64,000 nt of DNA from Parabacteroides sp. TM07-1AC (lineage in GTDB: Bacteria > Bacteroidota > Bacteroidia > Bacteroidales > Tannerellaceae), in the NCBI RefSeq assembly GCF_003480915.1, contig NZ_QUKD01000013.1, forward strand, positions 1-64,000, read 5' to 3'. The position numbers and the translations under genes are program-made. The notes under the pieces were generated by a model that was given only the letters and a program-made list of their open reading frames with translations, did not search any database and had not been told where the DNA came from. Shown here one piece after another: positions 17,219 through 23,572 of the stretch (its first letter is position 1; each line of letters opens with the position of its first letter).

Positions 17219-17312
17219 ACTTCGATACTATTTGTATCGAAAGAGTAGAGACGGACGCCGGCTAATGTTTATTATATGTGTTTGTAAAAGGAGGATATTT
17301 CAGGAAATGATG

Positions 17313-17320
17313 TATCTTTG
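17313..17320 (+). promoter_or_regulatory. Bacteroidota -7 box for the HU gene
   Basis: TATCTTTG fits the TAnnTTTG consensus and lies 34 bp before the HU start codon. A TTTG at 17281 is too far away (28 bp) to be a standard -33 partner, so the upstream element is uncertain. Confidence 0.5.
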
Positions 17321-17354
17321 TGAACGGATTGACAGTATTTAATCAAGAGTTAAT

Positions 17355-17636
17355 ATGACAAAAGCGGATATCGTCAGGGAAATAGCAACGCAGACCGGTC
17401 TGGAGAAGCAGGTCGTGTTACAAGTTGTCGAAGGATTCATGGATAGCGTAAAGTCTTCCATGATAAACGGCGAGGAGGTTTATCTTCGCGGCTTCGGTTC
17501 TTTTATCATCAAACACCGTGCGGAAAAGACAGCACGCAACATAAGCAGGAATACCACGATAATAGTGCCTGCCCACAATATCCCGGCATTCAAACCGTCA
17601 AAAGCCTTTGCAGGAAGGATGAAATCAGACAAATAA
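17355..17636 (+). CDS. HU/IHF-type nucleoid DNA-binding protein
   Basis: 93 aa, the family's normal length. Helical N-terminal arm (TKADIVREIATQTGLEKQVV), the GEEVYLRGFGSFIIKHR signature across 38-55, then the beta-arm with R-N-x-x-x-x-x-x-x-I-x-x-x-x-P (Asn-Pro tip altered to VPAHNIPAFKPSK), typical of bacterial HU/IHF. It binds and bends DNA as a dimer. It is transcribed away from the phage genes. A likely accessory or phage-encoded copy aiding recombination or packaging, by inference. Confidence 0.92.
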   Translation: MTKADIVREIATQTGLEKQVVLQVVEGFMDSVKSSMINGEEVYLRGFGSFIIKHRAEKTARNISRNTTIIVPAHNIPAFKPSKAFAGRMKSDK

Positions 17637-17649
17637 GGTGATTATATGC

Positions 17650-17684
17650 AACAGGAGCGTTATTCAGATGCTCCTGTTACTTTA
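17650..17684 (+). terminator. Terminator after the HU gene
   Basis: AACAGGAGC (17650-17658) pairs with GCTCCTGTT (17670-17678) over 9 bp and is followed by ACTTTAT. It overlaps the last codons of the convergent 90-aa gene. Confidence 0.55.
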
Positions 17685-17932
17685 TACAGGGCAACGAGGT
17701 TGGTATTGTCCGATTGGAACAGGAAACGGCCGTTGCTTAAAAGGCATTCGTGGATGGTGTTGTCATTAGGATCCGACTCCAATAAAGCCCCCGCCTTGTT
17801 TTCATCGATAAGCAGCATTTCTATGCCTTGTACGGTGGCGGCAGTTGCATCAGCAGGAATTTTCAAAAGTTCATCCATCAGATTCATGTCGTTCATAATA
17901 TCTCCGTATTTGGCTTGAGTCCCGTCAAGCAT
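17660..17932 (-). CDS. Small hypothetical protein
   Basis: 90 aa, acidic, no signal peptide or membrane segment. Predicted helical N-terminal half (NDMNLMDELLKIPADATAATVQ). No family recognised. It is convergent with the HU gene and preceded on the same strand by the folded element at 17944-18090. Confidence 0.5.
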   Translation of the reverse strand: MLDGTQAKYGDIMNDMNLMDELLKIPADATAATVQGIEMLLIDENKAGALLESDPNDNTIHECLLSNGRFLFQSDNTNLVALYKVTGASE

Positions 17933-17943
17933 TCAATGTACCA

Positions 17944-18090
17944 AGACCAAAAAGCGTGGGACATAACCCGTAGCACCGAGGTTCTGGTAAACCTATCCGC
18001 AAACAAGTTAAGCCCACGCAAAAGCATAGGCGAAAACTGTTTGTCCTGCGGATAAGTGAAATTTACCAGATTTCGGTGCATGACAAAAGC
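17944..18090. other. Long imperfect palindrome, possible structured RNA
   Basis: Four pairs of exact complementary arms: GCACCGA (17973-17979) with TCGGTGC (18073-18079); CTGGTAAA (17984-17991) with TTTACCAG (18062-18069); TATCCGCA (17994-18001) with TGCGGATA (18047-18054). A fourth, GCGTGGG (17954-17960) with CCCACGC (18013-18019), crosses the others and would make a pseudoknot or an alternative fold. The minus-strand frame running through it looks like a by-product of the repeat. I have the impression that similar sequence recurs in Bacteroides genomes, but cannot verify that here. Confidence 0.5.
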
Positions 18091-18192
18091 TAACGCTTTC
18101 CGTATTTTATTATGTCGTTCTGCCAATATGGTTTTTATGCCGCATCTGCAGAAGAACCGGCCATTATGTGATAACGACCGGACGTGTAAAGG

Positions 18193-18292
18193 TTATTTTT
18201 TAGACTCTTCCAAGGAAAGCTTACGAAACTCTTTCATCAGTTTTTCCAGTTCCAACGAGGTCTTACGGGCACGGGTCCCTGCGGCCTTGTTG
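18193..18292 (-). pseudogene. 3' half of a histone-H1-like gene split by the RIT element
   Basis: Reads KAAGTRARKTSLELEKL..., ending FRKLSLEESKK and a stop at 18193-18195. This is the Lys-rich C-terminus of the small histone-H1-like proteins of Bacteroidota. Dropping the DNA between the two TTGTTG copies joins it in frame with the N-terminal half at 21776-21858, giving a 58-aa protein of normal family length. The intact protein would be a small basic chromosome-binding protein. This copy is disrupted. Confidence 0.85.
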
Positions 18293-18318
18293 TTATGTAA
18301 ATATTGACATAACAACAA
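18287..18318. repeat. Perfect 12-bp-arm hairpin at the left RIT junction
   Basis: TTGTTGTTATGT (18287-18298) and its exact complement ACATAACAACAA (18307-18318) flank an 8-base loop. It contains the left target repeat, an extra ~20 bp not present at the right end, and the outer edge of the left inverted repeat. Confidence 0.85.
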
Positions 18319-18402
18319 TTAGGTAAACACTATTATAATGTAAAGAAGCGGTTGGAATATATTATGTTCCAGCCGCTTCCTAATTATTTTCTTTACATAA
18401 TT
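18313..18402. repeat. Left 90-bp inverted repeat of the RIT element
   Basis: Exact reverse complement of 21692-21781 as read base by base. It contains an internal imperfect palindrome (18345-18357 against 18367-18379, one mismatch, 9-base spacer) and the stop codon of ritC (18393-18395). Confidence 0.92.
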
Positions 18403-19424
18403 TTAGGATTTGTCATGGATTTCAACCACTCTTTAATAGATGTGTTGTTTACCCAAATAGCATCTTCTGGTGGAACAATTTCTTTACTGGCCGCTTCAAT
18501 AGCTTTTATTCGACGAGAAGCGGATAATCTTGCATATATTTCAGTTGTTTGAATACTGGAGTGACCTAAAAAATCCCGTATAACGATTAGATCCGTTCCA
18601 TTCTCAACCATAGCCATTGCAGTAGAATGTCTGATCTTATGAGGGCTGCAATCCTTTGGGATGAGAGATGAATTCACCGTCCTCGCTTTATTCGCATATT
18701 TTGTTAGTAAATGATTGATCCCTTGTCTTGTAAACATTTCATCCGAATGATTTACAAAAATTGGTTTATCCAGATTTTGCGGGAGCATGGATCGGCTTTC
18801 TTCCAAGTATTTTTCAAGAATAGATGCCAAGTGCTGTACGATTGGCACATGCCTTATTTTATTTCCCTTTCCATGTATAGTTATATGCTTTGGAGAACTC
18901 ATTGAAATATCCCGTCCCCTTATTTTGATTAATTCACTAACTCTGATGCCTGTTGCATACAACAATGAGAACATTGCATAATCTCTTTTCCCTTTGTACG
19001 AAGACCTATCTATCTGAGATAGTAACAGTTTAATCCCCTCCGGTTTAAGATAAGATACGTCTTTAACAAAAGATTTTTTCATTTTAATATTCTGAATTTG
19101 TATTACATTATCAAGGCATTCAGGAAGATCGTACTTCAAAAAAGAAGAGAAACTCTTAAAAGCAGCGAGCCGCTGGTTACGTGTAGACGTTGATACTTTC
19201 TTTTCGCGCTCCAGCCACAAGAGAAATGATTGCAGATTTTGAACATTGATATGCGTTAGTTCTATTTTCTCCGGTCGTATATTAAGGTGATTTTCCATGT
19301 AGTCAATAAATTGTATAAAAGCATAGCGATATGTTTCTATTGTACGTGCAGAACAACCTCGATCATTAACTAAATAATCACGGAAATAACGGTAAAGCGC
19401 ACCGGCAAAATCAGTTCGTTTCAT
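18393..19424 (-). CDS. ritC: Tyrosine recombinase, third of the RIT trio
   Basis: 343 aa. SAM-like DNA-binding domain about 8-110 (ARTIETYRYAFIQFIDYMENH), catalytic domain about 135-325. Catalytic residues visible: Arg in YATGIRVSELIKIRGRD, HKIRHSTAMAMVENG, and GHSSIQTTEIYARL with the Tyr nucleophile. Its stop codon lies inside the left inverted repeat, so the repeat encodes the last three residues. It starts 5 bp after ritB ends. Confidence 0.92.
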   Translation of the reverse strand: MKRTDFAGALYRYFRDYLVNDRGCSARTIETYRYAFIQFIDYMENHLNIRPEKIELTHINVQNLQSFLLWLEREKKVSTSTRNQRLAAFKSFSSFLKYDLPECLDNVIQIQNIKMKKSFVKDVSYLKPEGIKLLLSQIDRSSYKGKRDYAMFSLLYATGIRVSELIKIRGRDISMSSPKHITIHGKGNKIRHVPIVQHLASILEKYLEESRSMLPQNLDKPIFVNHSDEMFTRQGINHLLTKYANKARTVNSSLIPKDCSPHKIRHSTAMAMVENGTDLIVIRDFLGHSSIQTTEIYARLSASRRIKAIEAASKEIVPPEDAIWVNNTSIKEWLKSMTNPKIM

Positions 19425-19429
19425 ATTAG

Positions 19430-20389
19430 CTATTTTTCAAATATTTCATCAAGATTTTTTTCGAATTTTTCCTTGAGATATGGATACATGCTGATAGTCA
19501 ATCTCAGATAACCTTCCGTAGCATAGATACTGTCATGTCCCAGGTAAACAGACATAATTGGCAAAGCAGCATACATATCCATCCCTGAATCAATAAGTTG
19601 TTTAAAAGACTTTACGGCAAAAGTGTGGCGCCAATCATGCACTCGTTTTCCGTATCGTCCACTACCTCTATTCGGTATGCCTGCATGCCGAAGAATATCG
19701 TGATGTATTGCCGCAACTGTTGAAGCAGAAATATTCTTGCCGTATAAAGAGGAGAATATATAGTCATCATCCAATAAAGCGTAGAACGTTTTGTCGGCAA
19801 ATGCTCTCATAAGTTCTATTAAACTGTCGGACATAACCACATAACGCTGTTTTGAGTTTTTAGTCTCGGATAATTTTATGATACCTGCATCTAAATCGAC
19901 ATCCTTTTTCTGAATCTTTATCGTTTCGGTCATACGTGTTCCACAGCATAACATAATTCTGAATAATACAGGTAATTGGATCTTATGCTTTCTATTTTTT
20001 ATCGGTTCATATCGATCCAATGCAACGAAATATTTTTCAATTTCTTCGTCCGTATAAATATGAGGAGTGAATTTTGATTTAGGGTGTTTGATGTCTTTAA
20101 ATTGGAATACCGGAAATCCTTGTATGAACAGATATTCAAAAAATCGTTTTGTTATATTAATTCTGTCATATTGTGTGCTTTTTGATTCATTCTCAAGTTG
20201 TTGTTTCCATTTGACGGCTTGATCTCTGGAAAAAGAGATGTTCGTAATTCCTTCTTGGATAAAGAAGTTATCGAGGTTCTTGAGATGCACATAATCCGGA
20301 TACATATATTTTATCCCGCTATTCTCTCTATAATCTAAGAACTTGGAAATATGTTCTGCAAAGGCTGAATAATAATTAGGTCTACCCAT
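19430..20389 (-). CDS. ritB: Tyrosine recombinase, second of the RIT trio
   Basis: 319 aa from the ATG at 20389. That start is chosen because an unusually strong Shine-Dalgarno sequence, AGGAGGT (20395-20401), lies 5 bp upstream. The longer frame to 20443 would overlap ritA. Catalytic motifs: CCGTRMTETIKIQKKDV, HDWRHTFAVKSF, LGHDSIYATEGYLRL. N-terminal SAM-like domain at about 8-95. Strong SD sites are rare in Bacteroidota, hinting that the element evolved in, or also moves among, other phyla (inference). Confidence 0.9.
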   Translation of the reverse strand: MGRPNYYSAFAEHISKFLDYRENSGIKYMYPDYVHLKNLDNFFIQEGITNISFSRDQAVKWKQQLENESKSTQYDRINITKRFFEYLFIQGFPVFQFKDIKHPKSKFTPHIYTDEEIEKYFVALDRYEPIKNRKHKIQLPVLFRIMLCCGTRMTETIKIQKKDVDLDAGIIKLSETKNSKQRYVVMSDSLIELMRAFADKTFYALLDDDYIFSSLYGKNISASTVAAIHHDILRHAGIPNRGSGRYGKRVHDWRHTFAVKSFKQLIDSGMDMYAALPIMSVYLGHDSIYATEGYLRLTISMYPYLKEKFEKNLDEIFEK

Positions 20390-20394
20390 ATGCC

Positions 20395-20401
20395 ACCTCC
20401 T
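20395..20401 (-). promoter_or_regulatory. Shine-Dalgarno site of ritB
   Basis: AGGAGGT, complementary to the 16S rRNA 3' end, 5 bp before the ATG at 20389. It decides the start and removes the apparent overlap with ritA. Confidence 0.75.
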
Positions 20402-20405
20402 TTCC

Positions 20406-21656
20406 TTAATATGCCATATGGTTATAATAGATACTGCGTACAACTGGAATCTGTAAACTGCATTTTCTTAATTGGTCAAAGTCGATTTGCAAATATGTTT
20501 TGGTTGTTTCAGCATAACTGTGCCCCATGGTCATACTGATTATATAGTATCCAGCTCCATGCTTTAACAGATTTGAAGCAAAGCTATGCCGAAGAGAATG
20601 AGGACCATGTTTCTTTTTCTGCCAATTCGAAATATTCGAATTCTTAAAAGCGCCTTCCACTATGGAATAAATCCCGCCGGATGAAAGCCGTAACCCTTTA
20701 CGTTTAGAGTCATGTCGTACAATAATCACATCATCTCCACCCGGAGGCCGTCCGTATTTCAAATATTCAATAATGGCATTACCGATAGACGGAATAAGAG
20801 GATAAGAAACCGGAATATCTGTTTTTTGTTGGTTAAACAATATCGTGTTCGATTCCCAATCGATGTGTTTCAAACTCAAACTCCGGATATCCGATGCTCT
20901 CATACCATATTCTGAAGCCAATAGTAAAATAAGATAATTCCGTTTCCCCAACGGTGTACTTCTGTCAACGGATGAGATTAGATTTTTAATTTCTTCTTCG
21001 GTATATGTTGTAGGCAGCTTTGATGCAGCACGAATATAAGGCTCTTTGAGTATGAATATTGATAAATCCCCTTTCGTAATACCTGTTTCATACAGGTATC
21101 GGTAAATGTTGCGAAGAACGCCTTTGTACCTTACTCGGTTGGATTTTGATTCGGACGTAATAAAATCTTCAAAAAGCGATGATGAGACTTCCGCCAAATT
21201 AACTCCTCGTGCCCATAAAAAAGAATCGAATTTAGTTGCAACCCGTTTGTGGGTTTCCACTGTGGACGGTGTGAATTTGAGTGTCGATATGCACCAGTCG
21301 ATATACGGATAAAAGACATCACCAAGTTTTGTCTTAAAAATTTTTTGGTGAGAGGGTGTATAATTTTCGAAATCTTCATCTCTATATATCGACAGAAGCA
21401 TTCGAATAACCCGCAGTTTACGCCTCTGTTCTGATGTTAAAGATGGGGCCAGATAACGTGTCCCTATAAATTCGTCACAAAATTGGAAGGCATTTTCTTC
21501 GTTAAATTCTTTAAGACCTTTTTTATCCCACCATTTTTGTATGATACGACAGATTTTCGAATAATCATAAAAAGTTCCCTGACTATAACCTCTGTCAATC
21601 AATTCACATCGATATGCATCGATAATTTCCGAGATGGATTTATTCGTTTTACACAT
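20406..21656 (-). CDS. ritA: Tyrosine recombinase, first of the RIT trio
   Basis: 416 aa, the longest of the three, as is usual for the first RIT gene. An extended N-terminal region precedes the SAM-like domain. Catalytic domain from about 225: Arg in SEYGMRASDIRSLSLKHIDW, HSLRHSFASNLL, and MGHSYAETTKTYLQ with the Tyr nucleophile. It begins 35 bp inside the right inverted repeat, so the trio's promoter must lie in or next to that repeat. The three enzymes probably act together on the element ends, since known RIT elements keep all three. Confidence 0.92.
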   Translation of the reverse strand: MCKTNKSISEIIDAYRCELIDRGYSQGTFYDYSKICRIIQKWWDKKGLKEFNEENAFQFCDEFIGTRYLAPSLTSEQRRKLRVIRMLLSIYRDEDFENYTPSHQKIFKTKLGDVFYPYIDWCISTLKFTPSTVETHKRVATKFDSFLWARGVNLAEVSSSLFEDFITSESKSNRVRYKGVLRNIYRYLYETGITKGDLSIFILKEPYIRAASKLPTTYTEEEIKNLISSVDRSTPLGKRNYLILLLASEYGMRASDIRSLSLKHIDWESNTILFNQQKTDIPVSYPLIPSIGNAIIEYLKYGRPPGGDDVIIVRHDSKRKGLRLSSGGIYSIVEGAFKNSNISNWQKKKHGPHSLRHSFASNLLKHGAGYYIISMTMGHSYAETTKTYLQIDFDQLRKCSLQIPVVRSIYYNHMAY

Positions 21657-21691
21657 AACTTGTAGATTTAGAATTTACTAAAGCTACAAAT

Positions 21692-21781
21692 AATTATGTA
21701 AAGAAAATAATTAGGAAGCGGCTGGAACATAATATATTCCAACCGCTTCTTTACATTATAATAGTGTTTACCTAATTGTTG
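21692..21781. repeat. Right 90-bp inverted repeat of the RIT element
   Basis: Exact reverse complement of 18313-18402, including the internal palindrome. The ritA start lies just inside it. The last six bases (TTGTTG, 21776-21781) also form the right copy of the presumed target duplication. Confidence 0.92.
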
Positions 21782-21858
21782 CCTTTTTCAATCTGAAGTG
21801 CCGCATCCGTGGAGAATGTAGCATATACTTCCTGTATTTTTGAAACCAATTCTTTCAT
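21776..21858 (-). pseudogene. 5' half of the split histone-H1-like gene
   Basis: Starts at the ATG at 21858 and reads MKELVSKIQEVYATFSTD through QIEKGN before entering the RIT element, where a stop follows at once. The sequence matches the N-terminus of Bacteroidota histone-H1-like proteins. Joined to the half at 18193-18292 across one TTGTTG copy, the frame is uninterrupted (GGC AAC AAG GCC at the join). The original start and AT-rich leader are still present, so a 28-residue fragment could still be made. Confidence 0.85.
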
Positions 21859-22036
21859 ATAAATTCTATTTAAGTTATTGACCACAAAGGTAATGAAAAT
21901 AATCGAGAATAAGAGCGATTTTGTCAATATTGCAAATATCACATTGGTAATCAATGACTTTTAACAGCCATTACACCGTATGATTTATCCATCAGAGAAA
22001 TTGTCAAGGTGTTTACAACTTTATGGATATGTCTGG

Positions 22037-23314
22037 TCAGAACATTTCTTCCATCTGCCGCTTGATTTCTTCCCGCTTTGTATTCTTGTAGTAATGCTTA
22101 TAGATGGTCAATGGGCTGTTACCAGCCATCTCTGCAACCACATACGGATTATTACCGGCATCTACCATCTTCGATATGAAAGAGCCACGGGCGGAATACC
22201 ATGTGATGTTTTCTTTAATGCGCAGCATCTTGCATGCTTTCGTCAAGGTTTGTGAAAGGCGTGTGGAAATTTGCTTGACACGTGTAGTCTTCTTGGAAGT
22301 GGTCGTGTGTTTATGAGTAAAAACAGGAAATACATAATTTCCATAACTTTGCCCACGGTATTTATTCATGATGGCTTTTGCTTTACTGAGTAATTCCGGT
22401 TTGGCTGTTTTGGGAAACTTGATACGTTCATAGACGATGCGGTCTTCCTGGACCAAATCCCATGTCAGGTTACATACATCGACATTCGCCATACCTCCGG
22501 TATAGTAGCTGAACAGGAACAAATCAAGATGCAACTGCTCTTTTTTCGTAAACAAGGTACGGTCAACATTTGCGATTTTAGCTATGACTGTTTCCGGAAC
22601 TGCTCTTGAAGTGGTTTCCGGCCAATTAATATCATCACCGAGACAGAGGAAGTTATCCATATTCACCCCGTACATCTCTTTCTTTTCTGCCTGCCTGCAT
22701 ACGGCACGGAGCAACCTTAGTTTGTGTGTAAGTCCGGCCTTGTTGCCATTTCTGATACCTCTTTCTTTAAGCCAAAACGCAAAGTCAAGAAGAAACTCTT
22801 CTGTAATATCCGTAAAGAAATAAGAGGAAAAGGCTTTTTCATATTTTTCCTTTGTAAACGCCTGCAGTTCACGCTTGAGATAGACATACCGTTTAGCATT
22901 GGTCGTGCTGTCGACAATCTGACCGTTCTTGATGCGTTTCTTGTTTTTGAATGTCTCTTCAAGATAATCGATCATCTGCTGGACACTCTTTACTTTGACC
23001 TCGGGTTTGGCCGCCTTGATTTCATCGAAGCAATGTGATAGCTGGACGGGCGACCAGTTCCTGCCTTCCATCTCCCAGGTATCGGCGACATGCAGATATT
23101 TGGTTCGCAAATCGAAAAGCAGTTTGTTCTTGGTAGTGGCCTCCGCACTCCCTACACGGAAACTCTGAGACTTGACATCCCAGTCTTTTAATAGCCCTGT
23201 GATGTTTATAACCTTCGGCACACGGGCGTAACCGGTCTTGAAGAAAATTATCTCCAGCTTGACCATCTTGGTGTCTTTCGGGTTCTGCTTACCCCTGATG
23301 TTAATCGTGTACAT
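22037..23314 (-). CDS. Divergent tyrosine integrase (phage/ICE type)
   Basis: 425 aa. Arm-type N-terminal domain (about 1-95), SAM-like core-binding domain (about 105-215), catalytic domain (about 230-415). It belongs to the Bacteroidota integrase group. The catalytic set is unusual: where the first Arg is expected the sequence reads TGGMANVDVCNL (Ala), the HxxR box is YSAR (Tyr for His, Arg kept), and the third box is AGNSPLTIYKHYY (Asn for His, Tyr kept). CTnDOT-type integrases are also known to lack the first Arg. Its place at the border with housekeeping genes suggests it marks one end of the accessory island. Confidence 0.88.
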   Translation of the reverse strand: MYTINIRGKQNPKDTKMVKLEIIFFKTGYARVPKVINITGLLKDWDVKSQSFRVGSAEATTKNKLLFDLRTKYLHVADTWEMEGRNWSPVQLSHCFDEIKAAKPEVKVKSVQQMIDYLEETFKNKKRIKNGQIVDSTTNAKRYVYLKRELQAFTKEKYEKAFSSYFFTDITEEFLLDFAFWLKERGIRNGNKAGLTHKLRLLRAVCRQAEKKEMYGVNMDNFLCLGDDINWPETTSRAVPETVIAKIANVDRTLFTKKEQLHLDLFLFSYYTGGMANVDVCNLTWDLVQEDRIVYERIKFPKTAKPELLSKAKAIMNKYRGQSYGNYVFPVFTHKHTTTSKKTTRVKQISTRLSQTLTKACKMLRIKENITWYSARGSFISKMVDAGNNPYVVAEMAGNSPLTIYKHYYKNTKREEIKRQMEEMF

Positions 23315-23319
23315 AGACT

Positions 23320-23479
23320 GATAACGAGTTAGTTAATGACTTATTATTAATTCGCATTAGTAGGAATCAATTGGTATTAATTAACCTACATAGAAACCTA
23401 CATGAAAAGAGTAGTTTCCTTAGCGAAATAATGTTTATACGGATAAATCCGTACTTGTGTCATTTACTAACTCGTTATC
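23320..23479. repeat. Inverted repeat in the integrase upstream region
   Basis: Arms at 23320-23340 and 23459-23479 (GATAACGAGTTAG... against ...CTAACTCGTTATC) match over 21 bp with one mismatch and are 118 bp apart. A smaller palindrome, ACGGATAAATCCGT, lies between them at 23437-23450. Such paired sites beside an integrase are candidates for arm-type binding sites or the attachment site. No second copy was seen elsewhere in the window. Confidence 0.55.
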
Positions 23480-23516
23480 AATCAACTATTTTTCCTAATC
23501 ACAAAAGTTGTGTCCG

Positions 23517-23551
23517 AAAAAAGGGTGTGCCATATAGACGCTGCCCTTTTT
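23517..23551 (-). terminator. Terminator at the boundary of island and housekeeping genes
   Basis: AAAAAAGGG (23517-23525) pairs with CCCTTTTT (23544-23551). The tracts make it usable from both sides. It lies just after the Gfo/Idh gene's stop at 23573. Confidence 0.55.
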
Positions 23552-23572
23552 CTTATATCTATTCTTGTCAGA

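Larger units (their letters stand above)
18293..21775 (-). mobile_element. RIT (recombinase-in-trio) element
   Basis: Three consecutive tyrosine recombinase genes on one strand are enclosed by a perfect 90-bp inverted repeat and flanked by a 6-bp direct repeat TTGTTG (18287-18292 and 21776-21781). This is the defining layout of RIT elements, which carry only the three recombinases. The host gene is a histone-H1-like gene, interrupted after codon 27 or 28. All three enzymes keep their catalytic residues and the ends are identical, so the element may be active or recently moved. Limits are defined from the direct repeats; the left side carries about 20 bp not matched on the right. Confidence 0.9.

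Noticed and set aside
17893..18126. 77-codon minus-strand frame over the folded palindrome
   Set aside because: It coincides with the self-complementary element and overlaps a better-placed 90-aa gene. A structured nucleic acid explains the sequence better than a protein.
18293..21775. Ordinary prophage integrase cluster
   Set aside because: Three adjacent recombinases with identical 90-bp inverted ends and a target duplication fit a RIT element, not phage integration genes.
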